A DNA stretch of 64,000 nucleotides from Pseudomonas sp. B21-056. GTDB taxonomy: Bacteria > Pseudomonadota > Gammaproteobacteria > Pseudomonadales > Pseudomonadaceae. Shown here piece by piece: positions 49,006 to 59,333 of the stretch. The number at the start of each line of letters is the position of its first letter. The stretch's first letter is position 1. The notes beneath the pieces were generated by a model. The model was not told where the DNA came from, made no database searches, and worked only from the letters and a program-made list of their open reading frames with translations. Made by a program: the position numbers and the translations under genes. The stretch spans positions 992,001-1,056,000 of the forward strand of contig NZ_CP087203.1 in assembly GCF_026016325.1 (NCBI RefSeq). The letters run 5' to 3'.

Positions 49006-50814
49006 ATGACAACAATAACAATGCGCGCCATCTTCAAGCCGCAGGCGTTGGCCGTCGCGGTGGCCTTGGGTTGCTGTGCCCAGGCGCAGGCGGTTTCATT
49101 CAACATTGGCGAGATCGAGGGTCAGTTCGACTCCTCGCTGTCCGTGGGCGCGAGCTGGGGCATGAGCGACCCCGACAAGGACTTTATCGGCACGGTCAAC
49201 GGCGGTAGGGGCCAGTCTTCCACGGGTGATGATGGACGACTGAACTTCAAGAAGGGCGAGACCTTTTCGAAGATCTTCAAGGGCCTGCACGATCTCGAAC
49301 TCAAGTACGGCGACACCGGCGTGTTCGTGCGCGGCAAGTACTGGTATGACTTCGAGTTGAAGGACGAAAGCCGTCCGTTCAAGGACATCAGCGACAGCAA
49401 TCGCAAGGAAGGCGCCAAGTCGTCAGGGGCGGAAATTCTCGATGCCTTCGTCTATCACAACTATTCCATCGCCGATCTGCCGGGCACGGTGCGTGCCGGC
49501 AAGCAGGTGGTCAGTTGGGGTGAAAGTACCTTCATCGGCAACTCCATCAACAGCATCAACCCGGTGGACGTGTCCGCATTCCGTCGCCCGGGTGCCGAGA
49601 TCAAGGAAGGCCTGATTCCGGTGAACATGCTGTTCGCCTCCCAGGGCCTGACCGACAAGCTCACCATCGAAGGGTTCTACCAGTTGGAGTGGGATCAGAC
49701 GGTGGTCGATAACTGCGGCACGTTCTTTGGCAATGACGTGGTGGCGGATGGTTGCACCAGCGGCTACACCGTGGCGAACCCGGCCATTGCGCCGTTCGTA
49801 CCGCTGACTCAGGCGTTCGGCCAGGGTATTGAGGTGTCCAGTGAGGGCGTGGTAATTCCTCGTGGGGGTGATCGTGATGCCCGTGACTCCGGCCAATGGG
49901 GCACGGCGTTGCGCTGGCTTGGCGACGACACCGAGTACGGCTTGTACTTCATGAATTATCACAGCCGCACGCCTACTGTCGGCACCACGACGGCTGGAGC
50001 ATCTACGCTCGCGGTGGTGGGGAATACGAATCCGGGTGGCATGATCCCGATTGCCGAAGGCCTTGCCCAAGGCGCAGGCGCCGCTCTGGCGTCAAGCGTC
50101 ATGCTCGGCCGAGGTCAGTACTACCTCGAATACCCCGAGGATATCCGCCTGTACGGCGCCAGCTTTTCCACCACGTTGCCCACCGGCACCGCATGGACCG
50201 GCGAAATCAGCTACCGCCCCAACGCTCCCGTACAGCTCAACACCAACGACCTGACCCTGGCCTTGCTCAATCCAATCACCGGTGGTGCTGCATCACCCAT
50301 CGCCACCTCGCCGGGCGCCGACAACACCGGCTACCGCCGCAAGGAAATCACCCAGATCCAGAGCACCCTGACGCACTTCGTCGATCAGGTATTGGGCGCA
50401 GATCGCCTGACCCTGGTGGGCGAAGCCGCGGTGGTGCACGTCGGCGGGCTGGAGTCCAAGGACAAGCTGCGTTACGGCCGCGATTCGGTCTACGGTCAAT
50501 ACGGGTTCAACGGTGACACCGACGGCTTCGTCACCTCCACCTCATGGGGCTATCGCGCCCGGGCGATTCTCGACTACTCCAACGTCATCGCCGGCATCAA
50601 CTTCAAGCCCAACGTGTCCTGGTCCCATGACGTGGCCGGCTACGGTCCCAACGGCCTGTTCAACGAAGGCGCGAAGGCTGTCAGCCTCGGCGTCGATGCC
50701 GACTACCGCAACACCTACACCGCCAGCCTGAGCTACACCGACTTTTTCGGCGGCGACTACAACGTCCTCAAGGATCGCGACTTCCTCGCGTTGAGCTTCG
50801 GCGTGAACTTCTGA
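49006..50814 (+). CDS. DUF1302 outer-membrane barrel protein
   Basis: 602 residues. Signal peptide to about residue 29 (AQAQAVSF), then DUF1302 with repeated aromatic beta strands to the C-terminal FLALSFGVNF. DUF1302 proteins are outer-membrane and commonly paired with DUF1329; both occur near hydrophobic-substrate uptake genes. Start ATG 49006 is preceded by GGGGAAGA. The pair matches P. aeruginosa PA3422-PA3421 in order, as I recall. Substrate unknown. Confidence 0.85.
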   Translation: MTTITMRAIFKPQALAVAVALGCCAQAQAVSFNIGEIEGQFDSSLSVGASWGMSDPDKDFIGTVNGGRGQSSTGDDGRLNFKKGETFSKIFKGLHDLELKYGDTGVFVRGKYWYDFELKDESRPFKDISDSNRKEGAKSSGAEILDAFVYHNYSIADLPGTVRAGKQVVSWGESTFIGNSINSINPVDVSAFRRPGAEIKEGLIPVNMLFASQGLTDKLTIEGFYQLEWDQTVVDNCGTFFGNDVVADGCTSGYTVANPAIAPFVPLTQAFGQGIEVSSEGVVIPRGGDRDARDSGQWGTALRWLGDDTEYGLYFMNYHSRTPTVGTTTAGASTLAVVGNTNPGGMIPIAEGLAQGAGAALASSVMLGRGQYYLEYPEDIRLYGASFSTTLPTGTAWTGEISYRPNAPVQLNTNDLTLALLNPITGGAASPIATSPGADNTGYRRKEITQIQSTLTHFVDQVLGADRLTLVGEAAVVHVGGLESKDKLRYGRDSVYGQYGFNGDTDGFVTSTSWGYRARAILDYSNVIAGINFKPNVSWSHDVAGYGPNGLFNEGAKAVSLGVDADYRNTYTASLSYTDFFGGDYNVLKDRDFLALSFGVNF

Positions 50815-50836
50815 TCTGGCTGACAAGGAAAACCCT

Positions 50837-52204
50837 ATGCGCAAGATGATCCTGCAATGCGGTGCCCTGGCCTTGAGCCTGTTGGCCGCAAACGTGATGG
50901 CGGCGGTTTCGCCGGAAGAGGCGAACAAACTGGGCACCAGCCTGACGCCGCTGGGCGCGGAGAAAGCCGGTAATGCCGATGGCTCGATCCCGGCCTGGAC
51001 CGGTGGTATCCCGAAAAACGCCGGCGCCGTGGACAGCAAAGGTTTCCTGGCGGATCCGTTCGCCAATGAAAAACCGCTGTTCATCATCACCGCCGCGACC
51101 GTGGACAAGTACAAGGACAAGCTGTCCGAAGGCCAGGTGGCGATGTTCAAGCGTTACCCGGAGACCTACCGGATCCCGGTCTATCCGACCCATCGCAGTG
51201 TAGGGCTGCCGCCGGAAATCTACGAGTCGGCCAAGCGCAGCGCGCTCAATGTCACCGCGATCAACGATGGTAACGGCCTGGCCAATTTCACCGGCAACCG
51301 CTACTACGCGTTTCCGATTCCCAAGAACGGCGTCGAGGTCATCTGGAACCACATTACCCGTTATCACGGTGGCAACCTGCGACGCATCATCACCCAGGCC
51401 ACGCCGCAGACCAACGGCAGCTTCACGCCGATCCGCTTCGAAGAAGAGGCCGCTGTGCCGGCCCTGATCAAGGACGCCGATCCGGAAAAAGCCAGCAACG
51501 TGCTGACCTATTTCAAACAGGAAGTCACCGCCCCGGCACGCCTGGCCGGCAACGTGCTGCTGGTGCATGAAACCCTCGACCAGGTGAAGGAACCGCGTCT
51601 GGCCTGGATCTACAACGCCGGTCAGCGCCGTGTGCGTCGCGCCCCGCAGGTCGCTTATGACGGTCCGGGCACCGCCGCCGACGGACTGCGCACTTCCGAC
51701 AACTTCGACCTGTTCTCCGGTGCGCCGGATCGCTACGACTGGAAGCTGGTCGGCAAAAAGGAAATGTACATTCCGTACAACAGCTACAAGCTCGACTCAC
51801 CCACCCTCAAGTACGACGATGTGATCAAGGCCGGCCACATCAACCAGGACCTGACCCGCTATGAGCTGCACCGGGTCTGGGAAGTGATCGGTACGGTCAA
51901 GCCTAACGAACGGCACATCTATGCCAAGCGCCACATGTACTTCGACGAGGACAGCTGGCAGGCGGCGCTGGTGGATCACTACGATGGCCGTGGTCAGCTG
52001 TGGCGCGTGGCCGAAGGGCATGCGCAGTTCTACTACGATCACCAGAACCCCGCCTACACCCTCGAGACGCTCTACGACATCATCGCCGGCCGCTACATTG
52101 CGCTGGGCATGAAGAACGAAGAGAAGCACAGCTACGAGTACGGTTTCGAGGCCAGGGCAGCCGACTACACGCCGGCGGCGTTGCGCTCGAGTGGGGTGCG
52201 GTGA
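50837..52204 (+). CDS. DUF1329 periplasmic lipoprotein-localisation-fold protein
   Basis: 455 residues. Signal peptide (about 1-23: LALSLLAANVMAA), then DUF1329, which has a LolA/LolB-like fold. AAGGAAAA precedes the ATG. It is 22 bases downstream of the DUF1302 gene and forms an operon with it. The joint function is suggested to be lipid or hydrophobic compound transfer to the barrel; not proven. Confidence 0.85.
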   Translation: MRKMILQCGALALSLLAANVMAAVSPEEANKLGTSLTPLGAEKAGNADGSIPAWTGGIPKNAGAVDSKGFLADPFANEKPLFIITAATVDKYKDKLSEGQVAMFKRYPETYRIPVYPTHRSVGLPPEIYESAKRSALNVTAINDGNGLANFTGNRYYAFPIPKNGVEVIWNHITRYHGGNLRRIITQATPQTNGSFTPIRFEEEAAVPALIKDADPEKASNVLTYFKQEVTAPARLAGNVLLVHETLDQVKEPRLAWIYNAGQRRVRRAPQVAYDGPGTAADGLRTSDNFDLFSGAPDRYDWKLVGKKEMYIPYNSYKLDSPTLKYDDVIKAGHINQDLTRYELHRVWEVIGTVKPNERHIYAKRHMYFDEDSWQAALVDHYDGRGQLWRVAEGHAQFYYDHQNPAYTLETLYDIIAGRYIALGMKNEEKHSYEYGFEARAADYTPAALRSSGVR

Positions 52205-52222
52205 GGCTGGCGGCTTTCTAAT

Positions 52223-52353
52223 TGTGGCGAGGGGATTTATCCCCGCTGGGCTGCGCAGCAGCCCCAACACAGACGACTCAATCAGCCTGATACACCGAGT
52301 CGTAGGGTTTGGGGCCGCTACGCGCCCCAGCGGGGATAAATCCCCTCGCCACA
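52223..52353. repeat. Family-A palindrome, long form
   Basis: TGTGGCGAGGGGATTTATCC left, complement right, with GGGCTGCGCAGCAGCCCC and GGGGCCGCTACGCGCCCC inside. Downstream of the DUF1329 gene. Confidence 0.9.
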
Positions 52354-52468
52354 AGGGTATCTCTCCGGTCGTTTTCTTATGAGCCGCGATCAGCGTGCTG
52401 AATACTTCTCCAAAGGTGGGCGACACAGGGCTAGGGTGGTGAGACAAGAATAAAAAGGGCCCTCGCAC

Positions 52469-55021
52469 ATGACCGCCATGACTCCGTGTCCGGACCGTCC
52501 TGGATTGCTGCCTCGCCTGTCCTCGACACATGTGCCGCGCCGGTCCCTGAGCGAGCCCTTGCTCACCTCCGATGCTCGGATAAAGCTGCTCTGCGCGCCG
52601 GCGGGCAGTGGCAAGAGCGCGTTGTTCGCCGAGTGTTTTCTACAGGCTCCCGCCGGATGCCGGTTGCACTGGCTACCGCTGGGGGGCGCGGCGTTGGACG
52701 CGAGGCAGATGTGCGAGCAGTTGGCGCAGACCCTCGGGTTGCCAGTGATGGACGAGGCCGCACTGTTGGCCCATCTGGCGCGTTTGCAAATGCCTACCTG
52801 GCTGTTCCTGGATGACTATTGCCGGGTACCGAATCCTGAGCTGGACCAGTTGCTCGACCGCCTGCTGAACGCCAGCAGCCCGGCACTGCACCTGTGGCTC
52901 AATGGCCGTCGCCGTCCCCACTGCAACTGGCTGCGTTTGCTGCTCGACGACGAGCTGCACGAATTCGACGCGAAGGCGCTGGTGTTCACCCCTGACGATA
53001 TTCAGCCGTTGCTTGGTCATCTGCCCGGCCCCGTGGCGATCCGCACGGCTCGTGAGGTGATACAGCGCAGCGGCGGTTGGTGCGCCGGGGCGCGCATCAC
53101 TTTGCTTGAGCGTTGCGAGTGGGCGCGCCGCCACGCATCGCCGGGCCGTCCAGGGACCTTGCTGGATTACCTCGAGCATGAGCTGTTCAGTGCGTTGACC
53201 CCGGACCTGGCACAGGCCTGGCGCGTGCTGGCCCATCTGCCGCGCTTCAACGCGCGGCTGTGCGAACATCTGTTCGGCGACACCGTGGGTGCGGAATGCC
53301 TTCCCTTGCTGCGGGAGCTGGGATGCTTTATCGAACCGTGGGAACAGTCTTCGGACTGGTTGCAGATATTCCCGGCCCTGGCCCGGCTGGTACGCGAGGA
53401 ACCCTGGCCCCAAGGGCGCTCCTGGCATCGACGGGCCTGCCAGTGGTTCGCGGCCGAGCAGGATTGGCCCATGGCGTTCGAGCAAGCGATGCTGGCTGGA
53501 GAGTTCGAGGCCGCCGTCAGTTTCTTGCAGCACCTGAGCTTCGAACATGTCTTGCAACGTCGTAACGTGGTGTTGTTACTGGATTTGCATGATCGACAAG
53601 GTGAAGCGCTGACGCTCGGTACGCCGCAATCGGTGGGGTTGGTCACGGCCGCGCTGTTGTTCGCTGGGCGCTTCGATCAGGCATCGGCGTGTATCGAGCA
53701 ACTGGCGCGATTCGCACCACAGCCTCAGGCCTGCCAGCAGCGCCAGTTGGTTGCGCGCTGGCAGGTCCTCAGCGGCTGGTTGCGGCACCTGTCAGGGGCG
53801 GGTGACCAGGCGAGCGAGCATTTCCTCCAGGCCCAGAGCAGTCTGGATCCCGAGGCCTGGGCCTCACGGTTGCTGTGCCAGTCGGGGCTGACCCAACAGG
53901 CGTTGCTCAAGGGGGAGTTGGCGTCGGCGCAATGGATCAACCGCCAGGCGTTGTGCCTGGCGCGTGCACAGGGCTCGCTGGTGTTCGAGGGGTTGCTGGA
54001 ACTCGACCACGCCCAGGTGCTGGAACAACGCGGCGCACCTCACCGGGCCGACCATCTGTTGAGTGCGGTGCAGATGCTGCTCGATAAGCCGGGCCAGGAT
54101 TTTTCCCCGTTGCTGGGGCGCATCGCCCTGCGACGCGGGCGCCTGGCATTGCGCATGGGGCTTGAAGAGCGGGCAGCGGAGCAGTTTCAAGCGGGCCTGG
54201 AAACGAGCCTTCACAGCCAGGACAAACAAGTGCTCTACGGCTTTCTCGGCAAGGCCAGCCTGGCTGCCAACCAGGGCGACTATGGCGAGGCCTTCGTGCA
54301 TCTGCGTGAAGCCGAGCGGGTCATGCAGCAACGGCACATTCCCGACACCGTATATCGAGGTGTACTGCTGCAGACCAGTTGTCAGTTCTGGTTGCAACAA
54401 GGTCGCCCTGAGTTGGCCCATGAAGCCCTGATCCGGGTCTTGCGGCATTTTCGCGGCCCCCAGGCCCTCCATGCGCCACCGGCTACCCTGGAATTGATTC
54501 CGCGGCTTGAATACCTGCTGGTGCTGGCCGAGGTCTACCTGCAACGGGCACAAGATCCACAAGCCCGGCTGAAGATGATGATTGCCCAGGCGCAGCGCTG
54601 TGCAATGCAGGGGCTGGAAACCGAGTTGCAGTTGGCCTTGGCCGAAGTCGTCTGGCTGTCCGGCGATCATGCCCAGGCTCGCGCCCTCGTGCAGGAGGGC
54701 CTCCAGCGAGTCGCCTGCTGGCGGGCGCAGCAAGCCCTGTGCGAGCTGCGCTTACGCCAGCCGGAGCTGCTGGGCTGGGCACAATCGGCAGAGCCCGTCG
54801 GACAACCGGCGACCGGCGCCGAAGAAGCCCTGCTCAGCCAGCGAGAGCTGGAAGTCCTGGAGCTGATTGCCCAGGGTCATTCAAACCAGCAGATTGCCGA
54901 GCAGTTGTTCATATCGTTGCACACGGTAAAAACCCATGCGCGACGGATACATAGCAAGTTAGGTGTGCAGCGGCGTACCCAGGCGGTGGCGAAGGCCAAG
55001 GTCATGGGAGTCATGGGTTAG
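52469..55021 (+). CDS. MalT-type LuxR-family regulator
   Basis: 850 residues. N-terminal P-loop [12 protein letters not shown] (43-54), an AAA/STAND ATPase segment (Walker [10 protein letters not shown]), a long TPR-like helical region (about 330-770), and a C-terminal LuxR HTH ([33 protein letters not shown]). This is the MalT/LAL layout, with activation by a small inducer. It probably controls the DUF1302/DUF1329 operon just upstream. Inducer unknown. Confidence 0.88.
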   Translation: MTAMTPCPDRPGLLPRLSSTHVPRRSLSEPLLTSDARIKLLCAPAGSGKSALFAECFLQAPAGCRLHWLPLGGAALDARQMCEQLAQTLGLPVMDEAALLAHLARLQMPTWLFLDDYCRVPNPELDQLLDRLLNASSPALHLWLNGRRRPHCNWLRLLLDDELHEFDAKALVFTPDDIQPLLGHLPGPVAIRTAREVIQRSGGWCAGARITLLERCEWARRHASPGRPGTLLDYLEHELFSALTPDLAQAWRVLAHLPRFNARLCEHLFGDTVGAECLPLLRELGCFIEPWEQSSDWLQIFPALARLVREEPWPQGRSWHRRACQWFAAEQDWPMAFEQAMLAGEFEAAVSFLQHLSFEHVLQRRNVVLLLDLHDRQGEALTLGTPQSVGLVTAALLFAGRFDQASACIEQLARFAPQPQACQQRQLVARWQVLSGWLRHLSGAGDQASEHFLQAQSSLDPEAWASRLLCQSGLTQQALLKGELASAQWINRQALCLARAQGSLVFEGLLELDHAQVLEQRGAPHRADHLLSAVQMLLDKPGQDFSPLLGRIALRRGRLALRMGLEERAAEQFQAGLETSLHSQDKQVLYGFLGKASLAANQGDYGEAFVHLREAERVMQQRHIPDTVYRGVLLQTSCQFWLQQGRPELAHEALIRVLRHFRGPQALHAPPATLELIPRLEYLLVLAEVYLQRAQDPQARLKMMIAQAQRCAMQGLETELQLALAEVVWLSGDHAQARALVQEGLQRVACWRAQQALCELRLRQPELLGWAQSAEPVGQPATGAEEALLSQRELEVLELIAQGHSNQQIAEQLFISLHTVKTHARRIHSKLGVQRRTQAVAKAKVMGVMG

Positions 55022-55819
55022 TCAGATGGCTGATCCCGGGCCGGACTCATAACCCATACGCCAACTCACGGCCCGGGTCGCCGCCAGCAGTCGTTGGGCC
55101 GCCGGGCCGTTCTCGTCGGCATGGAACAGCGAGGTCGGGCCGACGATGGTCATGACGGCCGTCACCTGGCCGACGGCGTTGAAGACCGGCGCGGACAAGG
55201 CGTCCACGCCCGGCATCAGCAAACCATGTACATGGTGCAGGCCGCGACTGCGGATCTGCTCGCACAGGCTGGCATAGGCGCGGCTGTCAGCCAGTGCGTG
55301 GTTGAGGGTGCTCGCCACTTCCTGTTCCCGTAGCCCGATGGTCTCGCGTTCCGGCAGGTAAGCACTGAACACCAATCCGGTGGACGAACTGAGCAGCGGC
55401 AATACCGAACCCAGTTGCGTCACCACGGTCACGGCGCGCACGGCGGGTTCGATCCGCACCACGGTCGCGCCGTGATTGCCCCACACCGCCAGGAAGCAGG
55501 TTTCGTTCAAGTCGTCCCGCAGCTCCGCCAGGGGCAGGGCGCCCACTTGCAGCACATCCATACCGTTCAACGCCGCCAGGCCCACCCGCAAGGCTTCGCG
55601 CCCCAGGCCGTAGTGGTTGGTGGCGGTGTTCTGTTCGGCGAAACCGCTGGCAATCAAGGCTTGCAGGTATCGATGAACCTTGCTCGCCGGCATCTGCACG
55701 TGTTCGGCCAGACGCGACAGCGACGTGGAGGGGGAGAGTTCGGCCAGGGCTTTGAGAATGTCGGTGCCGACCTCAGCCGAGCGGACTTTCTGTTTGCCGT
55801 TGTTGAGCGGGGTTTCCAT
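55022..55819 (-). CDS. hmgR: IclR-family repressor of homogentisate genes
   Basis: 265 residues. N-terminal winged helix (about 15-75: SLSRLAEHVQMPASKVHRYLQAL) and C-terminal IclR effector domain. In Pseudomonas HmgR represses hmgABC and is relieved by homogentisate. It is divergent from hmgA, with a palindrome in the gap. Confidence 0.88.
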   Translation of the reverse strand: METPLNNGKQKVRSAEVGTDILKALAELSPSTSLSRLAEHVQMPASKVHRYLQALIASGFAEQNTATNHYGLGREALRVGLAALNGMDVLQVGALPLAELRDDLNETCFLAVWGNHGATVVRIEPAVRAVTVVTQLGSVLPLLSSSTGLVFSAYLPERETIGLREQEVASTLNHALADSRAYASLCEQIRSRGLHHVHGLLMPGVDALSAPVFNAVGQVTAVMTIVGPTSLFHADENGPAAQRLLAATRAVSWRMGYESGPGSAI

Positions 55820-55879
55820 GGAGGCGCTGGATCCGGAAGCGAATGGGCGTCTTTATAGCTTGACGGTCGTTGCTGAGCA

Positions 55880-55906
55880 AATTACGTTATGCGTAATTGA
55901 ATTACG
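55880..55906 (+). promoter_or_regulatory. Candidate HmgR operator
   Basis: AATTACG-TTATG-CGTAATT, a perfect 7-base dyad, immediately followed by G and another AATTACG half site. It lies 60 bases upstream of the hmgR start and 30 bases upstream of hmgA, where an IclR-type repressor should bind. Confidence 0.75.
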
Positions 55907-55935
55907 ATAAAAATAACAGGTGCTCAGGAGGCTCC

Positions 55936-57240
55936 ATGAACCTCGATTCCACAGCGTCCGAGTTGGCGTACCAATCAGGCTTCGGCAACGAGTTTGCCAG
56001 CGAAGCGCTGCCCGGCGCGCTGCCTGTCGGCCAGAACTCCCCGCAGAAAGCCCCGTACGGTCTCTACGCCGAACTGTTTTCCGGCACGGCGTTCACCATG
56101 GCTCGCAGCGAGGCGCGGCGTACCTGGATGTATCGCATCCGGCCATCGGCCCATCATCCGGCCTTCGTCAAATCGGAACGCCAACTGGCCGGCGGAGCAC
56201 TGGGTGAGATCACGCCCAATCGCCTGCGCTGGAACCCGCTGGACATCCCCGTCGAACCCACTGACTTCATCGACGGGCTGGTGCGCATGGCGGCCAATGC
56301 CGGCCAGGACAAGCCCGCCGGCATCAGTATCTTTCACTACCGTGCCAACCGTTCCATGGAGCGGGTGTTCTTCAATGCCGACGGCGAGTGGCTGCTCGTG
56401 CCGCAGTCGGGGCGACTGCGGATCGTCACCGAGCTGGGAATGCTGGAACTGGCGCCGCTGGAAATCGCCGTGTTGCCTCGCGGCCTGAAATTTCGCGTCG
56501 AGCTGCTCGATCCGCAGGCCCGCGGTTACCTGGCCGAGAACCATGGCGCGCCGCTGCGCCTACCGGATCTCGGCCCCATCGGCAGCAACGGCCTGGCCAA
56601 CCCGCGGGACTTCCTGACGCCGGTCGCGCATTACGAGAACCTCGCGCAGTCGACCACGCTGGTGCAGAAATTCCTCGGTGAGTTGTGGGCATGCGAACTG
56701 GACCACTCGCCGTTCGACGTGGTGGCCTGGCATGGCAACAACGTGCCGTACAAATACGACCTGCGCCGGTTCAACACCATCGGCACGGTCAGCTTCGATC
56801 ATCCGGACCCGTCGATTTTCACGGTGTTGACCTCGCCCACCAGCGTCCATGGCCTGGCCAACCTCGACTTCGTGATCTTCCCGCCGCGCTGGATGGTGGC
56901 GGAAAAAACCTTCCGTCCACCGTGGTTCCACCGCAACCTGATGAACGAATTCATGGGCCTGATCCAGGGCGCCTACGACGCCAAGGCCGAGGGTTTCCTG
57001 CCGGGCGGCGCCTCATTGCACAGCTGCATGAGCGCCCATGGTCCGGACGGCGAAACCTGCACCAAGGCGGTCAATGCCGAGCTGGCGCCGGTGAAAATCG
57101 ATAACACCATGGCCTTCATGTTCGAAACCAGCCAGGTGCTGCGCCCGAGTCGTTTCGCCCTGGACTGCCCGCAACTGCAAACCGACTACGATGCCTGTTG
57201 GGCTTCGCTGCCCGTCACGTTCGACCCGACCCGGAGATAA
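55936..57240 (+). CDS. hmgA: Homogentisate 1,2-dioxygenase
   Basis: 434 residues. The iron site residues lie in the C-terminal part ([23 protein letters not shown]). Opens the aromatic ring of homogentisate to maleylacetoacetate during tyrosine and phenylalanine breakdown; loss gives a brown pigment. ATG 55936 follows CAGGAGGCTCC; an upstream in-frame ATG at 55897 overlaps the operator, so was not chosen. Confidence 0.97.
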   Translation: MNLDSTASELAYQSGFGNEFASEALPGALPVGQNSPQKAPYGLYAELFSGTAFTMARSEARRTWMYRIRPSAHHPAFVKSERQLAGGALGEITPNRLRWNPLDIPVEPTDFIDGLVRMAANAGQDKPAGISIFHYRANRSMERVFFNADGEWLLVPQSGRLRIVTELGMLELAPLEIAVLPRGLKFRVELLDPQARGYLAENHGAPLRLPDLGPIGSNGLANPRDFLTPVAHYENLAQSTTLVQKFLGELWACELDHSPFDVVAWHGNNVPYKYDLRRFNTIGTVSFDHPDPSIFTVLTSPTSVHGLANLDFVIFPPRWMVAEKTFRPPWFHRNLMNEFMGLIQGAYDAKAEGFLPGGASLHSCMSAHGPDGETCTKAVNAELAPVKIDNTMAFMFETSQVLRPSRFALDCPQLQTDYDACWASLPVTFDPTRR

Positions 57241-57243
57241 CCC

Positions 57244-58548
57244 ATGACTCAAGTTTCCCCTACCCGTAGCTGGGTTGCCTCCGCCAACGGCCATGCCGAT
57301 TTCCCGCTGCAAAACCTGCCGCTGGGGATCTTCAGCGTGGACGGTGGTGCTCCCCGTAGCGGCGTTGCCATCGGCGATCATGTTTTCGATTTGCAGGCCG
57401 CGGTGCAGGTGGGTTTGTTCGATGGCGCGGCGCGCGAAGCCGTCGAAGCCATGAGCGGCGGCCAGTTGAACGCATTCTTCGAGCTGGGCCGCAACGCTCG
57501 AGTGGCCTTGCGTGAGCGGCTGCTGGCCTTGTTCGGCGAAGACAGTGCGCAACGCGAGCAGATCCTGGCCCAAGGGGCGAAGCTGCTTCCCCTGGCGACG
57601 GATTGCCAGATGCACCTGCCGGCGAAAATCAACGACTACACCGACTTCTACGTCGGCATCGAGCACGCGCAGAATGTCGGCAAGCTGTTCCGTCCCGACA
57701 ACCCGCTGTTGCCCAACTACAAATACGTTCCCATCGGCTACCACGGACGCGCCTCGACCATCCGTCCGTCCGGCACCGATGTGCGCCGTCCCAAGGGCCA
57801 GACCCTGCCCGCCGGCCAGGCCGAGCCGACCTTCGGCCCATGCGCGCGGCTGGACTACGAACTGGAGCTGGGTATCTGGATCGGCAAAGGCAATGCGCTG
57901 GGGGAGCCCATCGCCATCGGTGATGCCGCCGAACACATTGGCGGCTTCTGCCTGCTCAACGATTGGTCGGCCCGGGACATCCAGGCCTGGGAATACCAGC
58001 CGCTGGGGCCTTTCCTGTCGAAGAGCTTCCTGACCAGTATTTCGCCGTGGGTCGTGACGGCCGAAGCCCTCGAACCGTTCCGTCGCCCTCAACCGGCACG
58101 GCCGGACGGCGATCCGCAGCCGCTGCCATATCTGCTGGACAAGCGTGACCAGGACGGCGGGGCCTTTGATATCGAGCTGGAAGTGCTGCTGCTGACCGAG
58201 ACCATGCGTGAGCAGAACCTGCCGGCCCATCGCCTGACGCTGAGCAACACCCGCTACATGTACTGGACCGTGGCGCAGATGGTTGCGCACCACAGCGTCA
58301 ATGGCTGCCAGTTGCAGGCCGGCGACCTGTTCGGCTCGGGCACCTTGTCGGGTCCGGAAAACGGTCAGTTCGGCAGCTTGCTGGAGATCACCGAGGGCGG
58401 CAAGAGGCCGGTCGAGCTGGCTTCCGGTGAGGTGCGCAAGTTCCTCGAGGATGGCGACGAAATCATCCTGCGGGCCCGTTGCAGCCGTGAGGGCGTCGCC
58501 TCCATCGGCTTTGGCGAATGCCGGGGCAAGATCCTGCCGGCGCGTTGA
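57244..58548 (+). CDS. fahA: Fumarylacetoacetase
   Basis: 434 residues. FAA hydrolase fold with the metal-site residues in DYTDFYVGIEHA, GYHGRASTI, LDYELELGIWIG and NDWSARDIQAWEYQPLGPF. Last step: fumarylacetoacetate to fumarate and acetoacetate. Three bases after hmgA. Confidence 0.96.
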   Translation: MTQVSPTRSWVASANGHADFPLQNLPLGIFSVDGGAPRSGVAIGDHVFDLQAAVQVGLFDGAAREAVEAMSGGQLNAFFELGRNARVALRERLLALFGEDSAQREQILAQGAKLLPLATDCQMHLPAKINDYTDFYVGIEHAQNVGKLFRPDNPLLPNYKYVPIGYHGRASTIRPSGTDVRRPKGQTLPAGQAEPTFGPCARLDYELELGIWIGKGNALGEPIAIGDAAEHIGGFCLLNDWSARDIQAWEYQPLGPFLSKSFLTSISPWVVTAEALEPFRRPQPARPDGDPQPLPYLLDKRDQDGGAFDIELEVLLLTETMREQNLPAHRLTLSNTRYMYWTVAQMVAHHSVNGCQLQAGDLFGSGTLSGPENGQFGSLLEITEGGKRPVELASGEVRKFLEDGDEIILRARCSREGVASIGFGECRGKILPAR

Positions 58549-58558
58549 GGAACAGGGC

Positions 58559-59200
58559 ATGAAACTCTATACCTACTACCGCTCCACCTCGTCCTATCGG
58601 GTGCGCATCGCCTTGGCGCTCAAGGGCCTGGATTACCAGGCCCTGCCGGTCAACCTGATCGCACCGCCAGGGGGCGAACATCGCCAGCCGGCCTACCTCG
58701 CGATCAACCCACAGGGGCGGGTACCGGCGCTGCGCACCGATGAGGGCGCGTTGCTGGTGCAGTCGCCGGCCATCATCGAATACCTGGAGGAACGTTATCC
58801 ACAGGTGCCGCTGCTCAACCCGGACCTGGCGATTCGTGCCCATGAGCGCGGCGTTGCCGCCCTGATCGGTTGCGACATCCACCCGCTGCACAACGTCAGC
58901 GTGCTCAACAAGCTGCGGCAGTGGGGGCACGATGAAGCGCAAGTGACGGAGTGGATCGGGCACTGGATCAGCCAGGGGCTGGCGACGGTGGAGCAGTTGA
59001 TTGGCGACGAGGGCTACTGTTTCGGCCCCGCGCCAGGATTGGCGGATGTCTACCTGATTGCGCAGTTGTATGCGGCTGAGAGGTTCAACGTGTCCTTGCA
59101 GGCGTATCCACGGATCTGTCGCGTTGCGGCGCTGGCGGCTGCACATGTTGCGTTCCAGAAAGCGCATCCGGCTAATCAGGTGGATACACCCACCAACTGA
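58559..59200 (+). CDS. maiA: Maleylacetoacetate isomerase
   Basis: 213 residues, zeta-class glutathione transferase. Active site SSTSSYRVRIALALKG (the STSSYR motif). Isomerises maleyl- to fumarylacetoacetate with glutathione. ATG 58559 is 10 bases after the fahA stop. Order hmgA-fahA-maiA is the Pseudomonas order. Confidence 0.94.
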   Translation: MKLYTYYRSTSSYRVRIALALKGLDYQALPVNLIAPPGGEHRQPAYLAINPQGRVPALRTDEGALLVQSPAIIEYLEERYPQVPLLNPDLAIRAHERGVAALIGCDIHPLHNVSVLNKLRQWGHDEAQVTEWIGHWISQGLATVEQLIGDEGYCFGPAPGLADVYLIAQLYAAERFNVSLQAYPRICRVAALAAAHVAFQKAHPANQVDTPTN

Positions 59201-59223
59201 CATTCGTGGTGACTGATTTGACG

Positions 59224-59295
59224 CCATCGCGAGCAGGCTCCCACATTGGTTGGTGCACACAGTCCAGTGTGGGAGCGAGCCTGCTCGCGAAGGCG
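59224..59295. repeat. Family-B REP pair, left unit truncated
   Basis: Left unit CATCGCGAGCAGGCTCCCACA lacks the GCTC found in other copies; right unit GTGTGGGAGCGAGCCTGCTC is intact. Between converging maiA and the SirB1-like gene. Confidence 0.88.
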
Positions 59296-59333
59296 GCCTG
59301 ACAGTCAATGCGAATGTCGGCTACCCGCACAGA

